Under the pieces are notes generated by a model. The model searched no databases, was not told where the DNA came from, and saw only the letters and a program-made list of their open reading frames with translations. Made by a program: the position numbers and the translations under genes. A stretch of 64,000 nt of DNA from Symbiodinium natans (Eukaryota; Sar; Dinophyceae; Suessiales; Symbiodiniaceae), in contig CAJNDS010002834.1 of NCBI GenBank assembly GCA_905221605.1, positions 157,501-221,500 on the forward strand, read 5' to 3'. This document shows positions 18,000 to 28,151 of the stretch, piece after piece (position 1 is the stretch's first letter; each line of letters begins with the position of its first letter).

Positions 18000-18048
18000 T
18001 TTAGGGTTTAGGGTTTAGGGTTTAGGGTTTAGGGTTTAGGGTTTAGGG
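18000..18048 (+). repeat. TTTAGGG array between two candidate exons
   Basis: Seven units between the islands 17880-17999 and 18055-18190. Confidence 0.85.
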
Positions 18049-18054
18049 TATGCA

Positions 18055-18395
18055 GCCCGAACCGGAGATGGATCCCTGGGATTGCGCGGAGTTCGGAAGC
18101 ACGATGTCGACTGCTTGACGACGGACCTGGAGGATTCCCACGTCGCGCTGCTGAACGAGCTAGGCCAAGCACTGTCGCTCAAGGAATATGGACCCAAAGG
18201 ATCCATGTACCTATATAGCATATACTTGGGCCCTAAAGCTACTATATAGGAACCCCTTTAAGGCCTAAGTATATACTATATAGGTACATGGATCCTTAGG
18301 GGGATTTACTCTGAAGATGGTAGAAGGGTCATTGGAAGAGGTGTCCGAAGCTTTGACGAAGACCTCAGTGCATCCGCGGTTGTCTTCTTTTAGGT
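18055..18395 (+). CDS. Candidate gene fragment: two coding islands separated by a family-4 palindromic element
   Basis: The left island (about 18055-18190) reads ARTGDGSLGLRGVRKHDVDC, LTTDLEDSHVALLNELG, QALSLKEYG. The right island (from 18300) reads GFTLKMVEGSLEEVSEALTK, TSVHPRLSSF. Between them lies a ~109 bp palindromic element. GGA flanks both element ends, so the pre-insertion reading is ...KEYGFTLKM... in frame. A GA-AG intron (18191-18299) would also keep frame, with one extra codon. Function unknown; the residues suggest a helical, acidic protein segment. Confidence 0.5.
18193..18301 (+). mobile_element. Family-4 palindromic MITE interrupting coding sequence
   Basis: Its ends CCCAAAGGATCCATGTACC and GGTACATGGATCCTTAGGG are inverted repeats of about 40 bp with few mismatches around a short centre (CTAAAGCTACTATATAGG). 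Near-identical copies lie at 11033-11140 and 21496-21604. GGA is present on both sides. Confidence 0.9.
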
Positions 18396-18483
18396 TCCTA
18401 TTCTCATAGGCGACTTGTCTTCAGGGTACTCATTGAAGGAGGATAGTTTGGAAAACTGCCCCTATAAGGGCTCCCAAGGGAAG

Positions 18484-18589
18484 GGCCCATACCTTGAGGG
18501 CCCTTACAAACTGCCCAATCACTCATTCTATAGTTTGTACTGGCCCATACCTTGAGGGCCCTTACAAACTACAGAACGAGTGATTGCCG
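18484..18589 (+). repeat. Compound direct and inverted repeat
   Basis: A 29-bp direct repeat (GGCCCATACCTTGAGGGCCC plus TTACAAACT) occurs at 18484-18512 and 18542-18570. CAATCACTCATTCTATAG, TTTGTA at 18515-18538 is inverted at 18565-18588. The unit could be a MITE that duplicated part of itself. Confidence 0.7.
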
Positions 18590-18902
18590 GAGTTCGGGAC
18601 GGGCGGTTGATATTCACGCGTTTAGGTTTGGGCAGCCCGAAACCCCAAACTCGAAAACCCAAATCCCAAATCCTTGACCCTTCAGGGCTTAGGCTTTGGG
18701 TTTTGGGGTTTAGGGTCCCAAAACCCCAAACCCCAAACCCCAAACCCTTAAGGTTTAGGGTTTGGGGTTAGGGGGTGTAAAGTCCCACAGCCCCAAACCC
18801 CTAAACCCTCAACCCTCAACCCCTAAACCCTAAACCCTAAACCCTATAAGCCCTAAACCCTAAACCCCAAACCCTAAACCCTAAACCCTATAACTCCCTT
18901 AG

Positions 18903-18965
18903 GAACAGTTCGAGCTCACCGTGGATGTGGCCCGGGCCTGGGAGCGATTCCGCATCTGCTTGAGG
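18903..18965 (+). CDS. Candidate 63-bp phase-0 micro-exon
   Basis: CCTTAG|GAACAG...CTTGAGG|GTTCAAAG gives EQFELTVDVARAWERF, RICLR. Bounded left by CCCTAAA and right by a long TTTAGGG/GGGTTCAG array. Unknown family. Confidence 0.45.
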
Positions 18966-18971
18966 GTTCAA

Positions 18972-19175
18972 AGTTTAGGGTTTAGGGTTTCGGGTTTAGG
19001 GTTTCGGGTTTAGGGTTTCGGGTTTAGGGTTTAGGGTTCAGGGTTCAGGGTTTAGGGTTTAGGGTTTTAGGGTTCAGGGTTCAGGGTTTAGGGTTTAGGG
19101 TTTTAAGGTTTAGGGATTAGGGATTTAGGGTTTAGGGTTCAGGGTTTGGGGTTTAGGGTTTCGGGTTTGGGGTGT
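18972..19175 (+). repeat. Mixed TTTAGGG/TTTCGGG/TTCAGGG array
   Basis: About 28 units with alternating TTTAGGG and TTTCGGG then TTCAGGG variants. Confidence 0.85.
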
Positions 19176-19179
19176 AAGG

Positions 19180-21060
19180 GCCGGTTATCGGGCGTGTCTG
19201 TCAGGGCTTCTCGCCAGCTCGACGTGATGATTGGGGACCTGATGGTTCGGGGATTGCCTCAACCTCCTAAAGCCTAAGCCCTTCATCATGTTGTGTTTTC
19301 CCGAAAGGAGGGCGGGGTTCCTTTTTGGGCCCCTGGTGTGTTTTTGGGGCACCCCTCCCCCGCTTGCACACATATATATATATATAGGGCAATCACGTGC
19401 AGGGCTTGCTCTAGGTAGACCCTAAGCATTCCTGAACCCTAAACCCTCTTGAGTAAGCTTCAGGGATACTCGAAGTGCATACCTCGCAGCCCGAAACCCG
19501 AAACAGCCCTAAGCAACCCTCAACAACCCCAAAGCCTAAAGCTTTCACCCCCTAAAACGCCCCAAACCCTAAGCCCTGCCGGGAGCACAGATCTCCGCCG
19601 ACCCCTGGAACATCACTTGCCAATCTGATTGGATGTTTACCAACCCTGTGTGTGGAAATTTGAGCACGGTGGTCTTGGTACGGCATCGTTGGGAGCAAGC
19701 CTCAGGCCTGTTTGTTTGAGTTGGGTTTGGGCCAGCACCCTAGAAGTCCCTTGGGTTGCTGTAGATGTCGGGTCCCGGTTTGGCAGCCGACAGGTACTTC
19801 GAGGGCTTTTGGGGGCTTAGGGTTGAGGGTAGAATGTGACAGGGGATTCGGGGGTTGGGCAGGGTGCTGGGGTGTCTGGCTTCAGGGAAACGAGGTGTTA
19901 GAATCTTGGGGTTTGGGGAGTTGTTAGCTGCTTGTTTTGTTGTTCCTTTCACGTCCTGTCGGTTCAAGCCTTTGTGGGCCCTTTCTGCCTAGTGCCCTAA
20001 GGCCTCCGCCCCAAACCCTAACCCTCCCCAAGCCCTCAGGAACGGAGGCACAAGGAGTTCTCCTGTGCTGGCCTTATATGGAAGAATGTTTAATATTTGT
20101 GCGGGTTCTACGGCAAATAGTAGACAATAGGGGTGCCAAGGTTTGGGATTGGGGCTTAGTGTTTAGGATGCGTGGTTTAGGGTTTAGTGTGTGCGGCCGG
20201 AAGCCTGAACCCTGAGGGCGGGGAGGGTTTGAGGGTTTCTGAGGTTCAGGGTTAGGGCTCAGGATAGGCCAGCAACCCTTTATGCTCCCGAGTACTCCCT
20301 ACGCTTCAGCAAAGTTAGTCCGAGCAGGAGGACCCTGCGTCTGTCTTGTTCTGATTAATTAATAACTGTAACAGCTTTTTCGGTTTATCGTTCCGCAGCA
20401 ATGCTCGGCAGTCTGTACATGTCGGCGTAATTCGGAGACGGCGGAACAGCAGCTAGTCCCTTTCTTTGCGGTCAGGAGATGATGGTGCCCGAGGCCGAGG
20501 AAGTCTGGCAGTTGCGGTGGAGCCGCAACCATTGTGAAGCAGAAATGGTGCCACAGTGGCAAAGAAAGTCCGAGGAGCCGGGTCTGTGCGAGCAATGCAT
20601 TTTGCTACTGCAGCTGCAATCCGACAGGGGACCTCGAGGAGGCCCCTCTTCCCTTTTTGGGGTTCAGGTTCCCTTATGCGGCCCTTAAACCAAAAAGGGC
20701 GCCCCTTCCCAGGTTACTCTTGGGCCTAGTACCTGTAGAACCCCAAGCCCTAAGCCCCTAGACCCTCAGAATGCTTGGGGGCCAAATAGGGATTGTTGTC
20801 TTTGTGTGTGTTTTTTTTGCTTAACAACAAATGGTAAACAGTAGTTGTGATTTTACATGACTCCCTCAGAGTTTCCGAGGTTTAGGGTTCAGGGTTCAGG
20901 GTTTAGGGTTTAGGGTTTAGGGTTTAGGGTTCAGGGTTCAGGGTTTCGGGTTTAGGGTTTAGGTTACTGCCCTGGCCTTTTCACAGCGTAGGACTCTTGG
21001 CCTTCGGCGCTTTGGTAGTTTGAAGGTGGAGGGGGGATTGGAGTTCGTCGGTTCTCAGCA
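19180..21060. other. Unique island cluster without an assignable gene
   Basis: Contains the (TA)n run at 19373-19386, short CCCTAA-like tracts, a protein-like stretch at 20463-20630 (MMVPEAEEVWQLRWSRNHCE on +) beside a family-3 element, and a TTTAGGG/TTCAGGG array at 20880-20962. No family recognised. Confidence 0.45.
20639..20723 (+). mobile_element. Family-3 element, left end truncated
   Basis: GAGGCCCCTCTTCCC...CCCTTAAACCAAAAAGGGC...CCCAGGTTACTCTTGGG. Contiguous with a plausible coding-like flank (20463-20630). Confidence 0.6.
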
Positions 21061-21403
21061 ACTAAACCCTAAACCCTAAACCCTAAACCCTAAACCCTGG
21101 AAAGACGTGGACAAGAACAAGCCGGCGACGCTGAACCGGACTGGTGAACCCCCAACGACCCTCAGTAATTCGGGGCCCTACAGCACCTCAAAATGCACAC
21201 ACAACTACAGGGTGGTTGGGGGGTGGGGGGGGGGGGGATTTCTACCCTAAACCCTAAACCCTAAACCGTAAAACCCTAAACCCTAAACCCTAACCCCTGG
21301 AAACCCCCTCCCGAAGCCCTCCGCATGAGGTTGCGCGGCCACGGCGCGAATCAACGTGAACATCGACACTGCCTGCTCCTCAAGCTGACTCCTCAAAAAA
21401 ATA

Positions 21404-21626
21404 CCCAGAGGGTCCATTTGTAGGACCATTATGGAATTGGGTACCCCAAAACCCCGTTTAGTATGGCTTTTGGGTACCTAATTCCATAATAGCACCCCTA
21501 AGGATCCATGTACCTATATAGTATATACTTAGGCCTTAAAGGGGTTCCTATATAGTAGCTTTAGGGCCCAAGTATATACTATATAGGTACATGGATCCTT
21601 TGGGTACTACAAATGGACCCTCTGGG
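21404..21626 (+). mobile_element. Family-5 TIR element carrying a nested family-4 insertion
   Basis: Outer ends CCCAGAGGGTCCATTTGTAG and CTACAAATGGACCCTCTGGG are perfect 20-bp inverted repeats. Second inner arms (ATTATGGAATTGGGTACC / GGTACCTAATTCCATAAT) form a longer hairpin. The nested element occupies 21496-21604. Confidence 0.9.
21496..21604 (-). mobile_element. Family-4 palindromic MITE nested in a family-5 element
   Basis: Reverse-orientation copy: CCCTAAGGATCCATGTACC...GGTACATGGATCCTTTGGG. It splits a family-5 element whose uninterrupted sequence is at 43729-43839. Confidence 0.9.
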
Positions 21627-21630
21627 CTAC

Positions 21631-21713
21631 TTAGCAGCCCAGTGGGAACCCTTTGCCCTTTTTTGTTGGTTCAAGGATGGCTTGTAAAGGTACCAACCCA
21701 CAAAAGGGTACCT
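21631..21713 (+). mobile_element. Family-2 element, right end missing
   Basis: TTAGCAGCCCAGTGGGAACCC...TTGTAAAGGTACCAACCCAC...GGGTACC then CCCGA/CCCTA-type repeats. It directly follows the nested family-5/family-4 pair. Confidence 0.7.
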
Positions 21714-21958
21714 AAACCCGATCCTTCAACCCTACACTGAAGCCCTAAATCCTAAACCCTGAACCTTGCAACACAGCCTGCTTTGTGATATGTGCTCGTC
21801 GTCAAACAGGAGAAGATGCCCAAGAAAGCCCTAACGCCAGATGTGGACCCTAAACCCGAAACCCTAAACTGTAAACGGACATGGTACGTTGCATGCCAAC
21901 GCCTTAATTACACTTGTCCACAACACCAGGTGTTTGGGAGAACCCGGGCATGGCCCGG

Positions 21959-22046
21959 CTTAGAAGTAGCCCAGCAACCAAACTATAAGGAGGACTCCGG
22001 TGCCCCAAAAGGGTCGTTCCCTAAATTATGGTCCCCTTTGGGGTCT
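21959..22046 (-). mobile_element. Family-2 element, reverse orientation, partial
   Basis: CTTAGAAGTAGCCCAGCAACC is the reverse complement of the family-2 right end. GGTGCCCC..AAAGGG follows, and the other terminus is not found. Confidence 0.6.
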
Positions 22047-22079
22047 ACCCCAAGGAAGCGGCAACCACTAAAACCCTAA

Positions 22080-23200
22080 ACCCTGAACCCCGGACCCCCA
22101 AAAGGTGTTGGTGAACTTCTTCCGCTCGGTGCGGCGAGGACTGGAAGAGGCCCAGGGGAAGGATTTATATAGGGCTTTTTAGGGTTCAGGGTTTAGGGTT
22201 TAGGCTTTGTGATTACATTTAGGGTGAGAGTTGGGGTGTACGGTCTACGGCTTACGGTGTTGCAGGCATGGGACAGACCTAAGTAATTGAGGTTGGAGGC
22301 TTTGGGTTTTAGGGTTCAGAGCTTTGTGCCATCATTGTGAATTGTTTGTTGTTTCAAAGGGGCTTCAAGCCCTTTGTCCTAGGAAGGGAAGGGGAGGGAG
22401 GGCGGGAGACGCAGCGGAAGTTTCGGGGGTTAGGGTCTGGTTCGGGGGGGAGTCGTGCTGGCTGAGACGGACAGCATGAGCCTAACCCTATAGGGCTTAG
22501 GGTAGAGGGTGTAGGGTTTAGTAAAGCCTTAAGCTCTAGTGTGACAGTCATGCTTGGAGGCGTCGCATCTTGGATTTAAAGGGGTCGCTGGCTCGTCTCA
22601 ATGCTTAATTAGCGGGCTCGCCCTTTCAGAGGGCTTTTCATTTAGGGCTTAGGGCTTGGGATGTAAGGTGCAGGGGTTTGGGGTTTTGAAGGCATCCCCA
22701 AAACCACCCTTAACCCTAGACCCTAAACCCTATATATTCAGCTCTACTTCCAAAGAATCGTGTGGAGTGGGATTCAAAGCCTAGGGCTAAGATTTAGGGC
22801 TTCACGTGCCTGAATGTTGGGCTCCTTCTGGAATCTAGGGTAGGTCCTTGGAGTTTCAGGATTCAGCATTTCGGGTGAACCCGGCTTCTGAGGTTAGGGT
22901 TTAGGGTTTAGGGTCTCTCTTTGACTTCTGGCGGGTGGCGTAACAGCGTAAGGGATGGGATCTATTTCGACCGGCAACCCTCCCAAACCATCGAACCAAG
23001 GTGGAAGAGGCCACCCAAAGATCCGATTTCTCAGGAGACTTGCTCTACTCCTCAATTTCTAAACCCTACACCCGCCTACAGGGTGCCTCTTGGCAACCTA
23101 CCCTCTATCCCACCTAGCCCTGAGCCCTGAAACCCCTGAAACCCCTGAAACCCCTGAAACCCTGAAACCCCTGAAACCCTGAAACCCTAAACCCTAAACC
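22080..23200. other. Unassigned islands and degenerate repeats
   Basis: A GC-rich coding-like fragment near 22103-22160 (VLVNFFRSVRRGLEEAQGK), G-rich degenerate repeat, and CCCCTGAAA units at 23125-23190. No complete gene. Confidence 0.45.
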
Positions 23201-23216
23201 CTAAACCTTCAACTAC

Positions 23217-23325
23217 CTTCAAGGACAGGGCCCCTTCTTGGCCAGGTGCGAGAGGGACCCCTGCAGCCAGCACGCCGCTTCCAGTTCCACAACGGGGCCG
23301 GGGTCAGGAACTCGAAGTCCCCTAC
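23217..23325 (+). CDS. Candidate exon PFLARCERDPCSQHAASSST
   Basis: CTTCAAG|GACAGGG opens a frame ending TGPGSGTRSPLLEG where a TTTAGGG array begins. An alternative frame is also open, so the reading is uncertain. Confidence 0.3.
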
Positions 23326-23328
23326 TTG

Positions 23329-23376
23329 AAGGGTTTAGGGTTTAGGGTTTAGGGTTTAGGGTTTAGGGTTTAGGGA
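23329..23376 (+). repeat. TTTAGGG array
   Basis: About seven units immediately after a candidate exon. Confidence 0.85.
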
Positions 23377-24855
23377 GTGGGGTTTTTTGGCTACGGGATA
23401 CAGGCCTTCGAGCTTTTGGTTTGCAAGCTTTGTGTGTTGGTTTTGGGGCTTTGGGGAGTTCAGATAGTGGGGGGGGGGGGGTGTACCCTAAAAGCCCCCA
23501 AGGTAGCTCTGTTTTGACTGGTATAAGAACATACGCCCGATCGGAAAGCCTTCGCGAAATCCACAGTGATAGAAGGAGCTACACTTTGAACCGTGGTGTA
23601 GACGTTCAGGGCTTCACGGTTTCGGGAAACCCTAAACTCTATGCCAGGTTTTTCATGTTATCCCTGAACCCCCCAAACTCCTCTCAATGGCAGGGTCTGG
23701 GGGGGGTTGCCGCTGAGGTGAAGATCACTGTGAAGTGGCGACAGCTCCGGACACGCTGGCGCCTAAGGGGGCAGCAGTAGAGTGAATTGATGGTCTTTTT
23801 TTAAGGGGGAACCCTAAATATAAGGGGCCGCCTTAGAAGCCGCCTTAGAAAAGCAACCCCCCAAAAGGGACGATATAAGTTGGAGAGGTGACTATTTGCC
23901 CTTGCAGCTTAGGATCAGGATCAGGGGTTTAGGGTTTAGGGTTTAGGGTCCTCGGACGCGAGGTGCTTTGCCGGTTTGCCCTTTGCGCCCCCGAAGAGTC
24001 GGTTCCGGTGCCCGATGACACCCAACGCCCACCCGCAACCTAAGCCCGCAACCCTAAACCTTAAGCCCTAAACCCGAAACCCTAAACCCCAAACCCTAAA
24101 CCCTAAACCCTAAACCCTAAACCTTAAACCTGAACTTCATCCTTAAAAGCCTGAAACCCTAAACCCGAAGCCCTAAACCCTAACCCCTAAACCCTAAAAC
24201 CCTAAACCCTAAACCCTACCTTAGCCCAGAGGCCGTAAGCCCCCGATTCTCGAGACCTGAGTCCCAAAACTCGAAACCCTAAGCCCAGCAAGCCCACACC
24301 ACCTGCGGTTTTGGCTTCAGGTTTTATATATCCCTAAACCCTAAACCCCAAGAACCCTAAACCCTAAACCCTAAACCCTAAACCCCAAGAACCCAACACC
24401 CACTTGTTTGTAGGTTCGTGTTCGAAAACCTCTTAGAGGATTCTTTGGTAACCGAAATTTTGTTGGGCTCCTTAAGCCTTAAGGTAAACCCTGAAATCCC
24501 CTCCTGGGCTCCTGAACCCTAAACTCTAAACCAAAACCCTATTCCCCAAACCCTTCCCAGGATCGTCCGTGGACCTTGAGCCGGGTGAGAGCAGCGGCAG
24601 CTACCCCCTTCGTTCAGCAGCCTTGCACTCAGGGGGTCTGCAGGGGGGGGGGGGGGGGCCTTTGGGGGGAGTTTAGGGTTTAGGGCTAGGGTTTAGGGTT
24701 GAGGGTTTAGGGTTTAGGGTTTAGGGTTTAGGGTTTAGGGTTTAGGACGTTTAGGCGGTTTTAGGGTTTGGGGGTTTCGGGCTCGGGGTCGCCTAGGCTT
24801 CCGCGATGTCGTTTTTCGATCTGGGCCTCCTGGGTTTCGGACTACTTCTTGGGTG

Positions 24856-24916
24856 TGGGGTTTAGGGTTTAGGGTTTAGGGTTTAGGGTTTAGGGTTTAG
24901 GGTTTAGGGTTTAGGG
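24856..24916 (+). repeat. TTTAGGG array
   Basis: About nine units; another block at 24700-24746. Confidence 0.85.
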
Positions 24917-25439
24917 CTTCGGGGTGCCCCTATACTCAGAAATACCCGTGATGCCGTGGAAGGTTTCCATTGGCAGTCTGGCAGATTCAACCTCTGGCCA
25001 TTCAGGGTCAGCGAAAGTTGCAAGATTGCGCGCCCATGAACTCATGAAGATGCAATCCTTGAACCATCCGTTGTCTGACCATCCTCCTTGCGCAGCCATC
25101 CTGCCCCAAAATCCCTCACTCTAGACTTCCGAGGACCCATTTTTTGGGGGTCGTTTTGGTCTCCCAAAACCATTGATGAGGTCCCTGGAAGTATCAGGTC
25201 ATTATTCAGCCTCATCTGGGCCTTGGTTGGAAGATTGAAGGGGGGGGGGGGGGTGGAAACCCTAAACCCTAAACAAACCTTCAGCCCAAACCCCAACCCT
25301 AAGTTTGAATGGAGGGTGGACCCCTCATTCCTAAACCCTAAACCCTAAACCCTAAACCCCAAACCCCAAGCCCCAAACCCCAAACCCTGAAGGCGGCAGG
25401 GTAGCTTAGGATCCCAGATGTCTTGGGGGATCCTTAACT

Positions 25440-25492
25440 CCCTACTTGAAGGTTCATGGTACTTAGTAACCCAACTATAGCTGTACTTGAGA
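25440..25492 (+). mobile_element. Family-8 left half cut by a CCCTAAA array
   Basis: CCTACTTGAAGGTTCATGGTACTTAGTAACCC...GCTGTACTTGAGA then a ~168 bp telomeric block. Sequence at 25660-25725 (CCCAACTATCACC...) may be its displaced remainder. Confidence 0.5.
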
Positions 25493-25659
25493 CCCTAAAC
25501 CCTAAACCCTAGACCCTAAACCCCAAACCCCAAACCCCAAACCCCAAACCCCAAACCCCAAACCCCAAACCCTAAACCCTAAACCCTAAACCCTAAACCC
25601 TAAACCCTAAACCCTAAACCCTAAACCCTAAACCCTAAACCCTAAACCCTAAACCCTAA
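25493..25659 (-). repeat. CCCTAAA/CCCCAAA array
   Basis: About 24 units; a central block of about eight CCCCAAA flanked by CCCTAAA. Abuts half of a family-8 element. Confidence 0.9.
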
Positions 25660-25822
25660 CTTAAGCCTCTACTCATAGCCCAACTATCACCCTCTTAGGG
25701 TACTTAAGGGGCTTATGTGGGGTGATAGCTACACGGATACTGGGTCTAAGCTCTACACCCCAAGGCTCCAGAGCTTCCCCAAACCCCACGGACGATCCTG
25801 GGAAGGGTTTAGGGTTTATGGC

Positions 25823-26104
25823 TTTAGGGTTTAGGGTTTTAGGGTTTTAGGGTTTTAGAGTTTTAGGGTTTTAGGGTTTTAGGGTTTTAGGGTTTTAGGG
25901 TTTTAGGGTTTTAGGGTTTTAGGGTTTTAGGGTTTTAGGGTTTTAGGGTTTTAGGGTTTTAGGGTTTTAGGGTTTTAGGGTTTTAGGGTTTTAGGGTTTT
26001 AGTGTTTTAGGGTTTTAGGGTTTTAGGGTTTTAGGGTTTTAGGGTTTTAGGGTTTTAGGGTTTTAGGGTTTTAGGGTTTTAGGGTTTTAGGGTTTTAGGG
26101 TTTA
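25823..26104 (+). repeat. TTTTAGGG octamer array
   Basis: About 34 nearly perfect octamers, the longest single variant array in the window. The octamer TTTTAGGG is the telomere unit of Chlamydomonas, but here it is an interstitial block inside heptamer-rich DNA. Confidence 0.9.
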
Positions 26105-26108
26105 GGAG

Positions 26109-26273
26109 GATCCTGCAAGAGTGCAAGCCAGCACGCGAGCCTACGCCGAGATGGACCACATCCATATTGAAGAGATGAAAAAGATGATTGAGGAGATGAA
26201 GCTCACTCGGTGCAGCATCGTGGAAATCGTCGGATCGAGGTCGCGCGATGTGCGTCGCCAGGCCGCCCCTTGA
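26109..26273 (+). CDS. Candidate exon, charged helical segment
   Basis: Opens immediately after the TTTTAGGG array at ...TTTAGGAG|GAT and reads DPARVQASTRAYAEMDHIHI, EEMKKMIEEMKLTRCSIVEI, VGSRSRDVRRQAAP, then TGA at 26271. A coiled-coil-like EEMKKMIEEMKL segment is visible. A GC donor (CAG|GCCGCC) could end the exon earlier. Confidence 0.45.
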   Translation, partial: DPARVQASTRAYAEMDHIHIEEMKKMIEEMKLTRCSIVEIVGSRSRDVRRQAAP

Positions 26274-26689
26274 TTTCCGAGGCTGGATTTGCTATCTGCC
26301 GTGCACACTCGAGCCCGTGCCAATACCCTGGGTTTAGGGTTTGGGAGTTTGGGAGTTTGGGATGTACGGAAACAGGGGTACCCTTCTTGGGGGGTGTTCC
26401 TATAGGCAAGGAATCGGGGTTATGAAGGACACCCCCCCTCCTTGTTTTGGGAATGCAAGTCTGATGCAGGAGAAGTTCGCGGACGTGAGGTTCTGGTTGC
26501 AGGAGCTCCCTAAAAGCCTGTGTGGCTTACCTTTAGGGTTTTGTGTATAGGGTTTAGGGTTTAGGGATTCTGAGGGGAGGGGTATACTCTGTATTTGAGG
26601 GTGCTCTGATCTGGGTACCAATCTATTGGTGTGCTTGGGGTTTCCAGGGTTGAGGAAAGACCTTCAGTTAGGGTCTAAGGAGGACCCGC

Positions 26690-26830
26690 TAGAAGGGACC
26701 CTTCATCTTATTCCCCTATACAACCTCTCTATATACCTTATAAAATCCCTATATACCTAAGTAGCCCCTAAATAGACCCCAAAATAAGCCATAAGGTCCC
26801 TTGTAAGGGTCCCTCTCTTCAGTCCCTTAG
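26690..26830 (+). mobile_element. Family-7 element
   Basis: GAAGGGACCCTTCATCTTATTCCCCTATACAACC, CCTTATAAAATCCCTATATACC, then AAGGTCCCTTGTAAGGGTCCC...AGTCCCTT. AT-rich body between GGGACC arms. Confidence 0.65.
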
Positions 26831-26839
26831 GGCTTTTGT

Positions 26840-26937
26840 AGTTTTATTCCCCTAGTAGCCCCTATATATTCACCCTAAACCCTAAACCCTAAACCCTTAT
26901 ACGGGTCCCTTGTAAGGGTCCCTCCTTCAGCCCTTTG
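26840..26937 (+). mobile_element. Family-7 fragment containing CCCTAAA units
   Basis: TTTTATTCCCCTAGTAGCCCC..TATATTCA, then three CCCTAAA units (26873-26894), then TTATACGGGTCCCTTGTAAGGGTCCC. The telomeric units sit inside the element body. Confidence 0.6.
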
Positions 26938-27004
26938 ACTCAGCCACCCTGCGCGTGTGGGCCTTTCAGGGGCTTCCAGGGTCGAGCCTTTTTGTCGACT
27001 CGCG

Positions 27005-27150
27005 TTTTTTTTTTTTTTTTTGGGGGGGGATTTTAGGTTTCTTTTTTGTTTTTTTTGGGTTTGTTTTTTTGGTTTTTGGGGTTTTGGGGTTTTTTGGGTT
27101 TTTTGGGGTTTTTGGTTTTTTTTTTGTGTTTTTGGGTTTAGGGTTTAGGG
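27005..27150 (+). repeat. T(17)G(8) tract and T/G-rich extension
   Basis: The homopolymer pair followed by about 120 bp made almost only of T and G (TTTTTTGGG variants) that ends in TTTAGGGTTTAGGG; looks like slipped or A-less telomeric repeat. Confidence 0.8.
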
Positions 27151-27317
27151 GCATGCGCTACCCCGCAAGAAGCTTCACATAACAATATCCACCTAGGAAC
27201 TCCCCTCACGAAAGTGTCCGAACTCGAGGATTCGCTCGAGTGTCGAGTTTGCAGTTGTTTGCTTGACATCGGCATTGGGGCCACTTGTGTCATGATAAGT
27301 TTGGCCCTAAACCCCAA

Positions 27318-27414
27318 ACCCTAAACCTAAACCCTAAACCCTAAACCCTAAACCCTAAACCCTAAACCCTAAACCCTAAACCCTAAACCCTAAACCCTAA
27401 ACCCTAAACCCTAA
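27318..27414 (-). repeat. CCCTAAA array
   Basis: About 13 units. Confidence 0.9.
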
Positions 27415-27590
27415 GAAAGGAGAAAGTGCCTGAAAGTGCCTGCCATTGAAGCGCCTCTTCAGGTCAGGTGTCTTGCCGTAGCTTGGGAACCACTCGCTAC
27501 CCAAGCCACTCAATAATTCTCCATACGGTCAGGCAACAACATTAAGGCTTGTTATTCGGGGTTTAGGGTTTAGGGTTTAGGGTTCTTTAG

Positions 27591-27652
27591 GGGCTATTTA
27601 GGGGCTACTTAGGCATATAGGGGTTATTTTAAGGGATAGCTAGGGTTTTATG
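27591..27652 (-). mobile_element. Family-7 fragment abutting a TTTAGGG tract
   Basis: TTCTTTAGGGGCTATTTAGGGG, CTACTTAGGCATATAGGGG matches the inverted body of family 7; the left end is replaced by telomeric repeats. Confidence 0.5.
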
Positions 27653-27658
27653 GTCAGT

Positions 27659-27744
27659 TCTCAAAATTAGGTCCCTTTTTGGGTATCCTAAATATGAGGG
27701 GGGCCTCATTATGGGACCCAAAAAGGGACCATATTTTAGAGAGA
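27659..27744 (+). mobile_element. Hairpin element (family 14)
   Basis: TCTCAAAATTAGGTCCCTTTTTGGG and CCCAAAAAGGGACC, ATATTTTAGAGAGA are near-perfect inverted arms, about 86 bp overall. A weaker relative is at 23791-23890. Confidence 0.65.
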
Positions 27745-27796
27745 TGATCATATTGTCTCCCTTCCTTTTAACAGGAATCTTTCTCTAAGCAGTCAG

Positions 27797-27843
27797 TCAA
27801 TCAATCAATCAATCAAAAATCAAGCAATCAGTCAATCAATCAA
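27797..27843 (+). repeat. CAAT tetranucleotide microsatellite
   Basis: AGTCAGTCAATCAATCAATC and continuing imperfect units. Confidence 0.8.
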
Positions 27844-27924
27844 TGTGGTCACTGTAAGACAGTGCGAACTCTGTGACTCTTAGGGGGCTTAGTGCTTCCT
27901 ACATCCCAGATCCTCAAAAAGCCA

Positions 27925-28112
27925 CACACCCTAAACCCTAAACCTAGCCCTAAACCCTAAACCCTAAACCCTAAACCCTAAACCCTAAACCCTAAACCCT
28001 AAACCCTAAACCCTAAAAACCCTAAACCCCCTAAACCCCCTAAACCCCTAAACCCCAAACCCTAAACCCTAAACCCTAAACCCTAAACCCCCTAAACCCC
28101 TAAACCCTAAAC
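27925..28112 (-). repeat. CCCTAAA / CCCCCTAAA array
   Basis: Two canonical blocks separated by CCCCCTAAA and CCCCTAAA variants. Confidence 0.9.
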
Positions 28113-28151
28113 CCCTAGACCCCAGAACCCTGACCTGAACCGAGCACGCAG

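Noticed and set aside
23421-23780. 119-codon ORF
   Set aside because: Spans a poly-G run and repeat-like flank with unremarkable composition; possible coding fragments cannot be separated from noise.
27744-27850. CRISPR-like or regularly spaced repeats
   Set aside because: CAAT microsatellite and telomeric arrays are tandem without unique spacers; no CRISPR array in a eukaryotic context.
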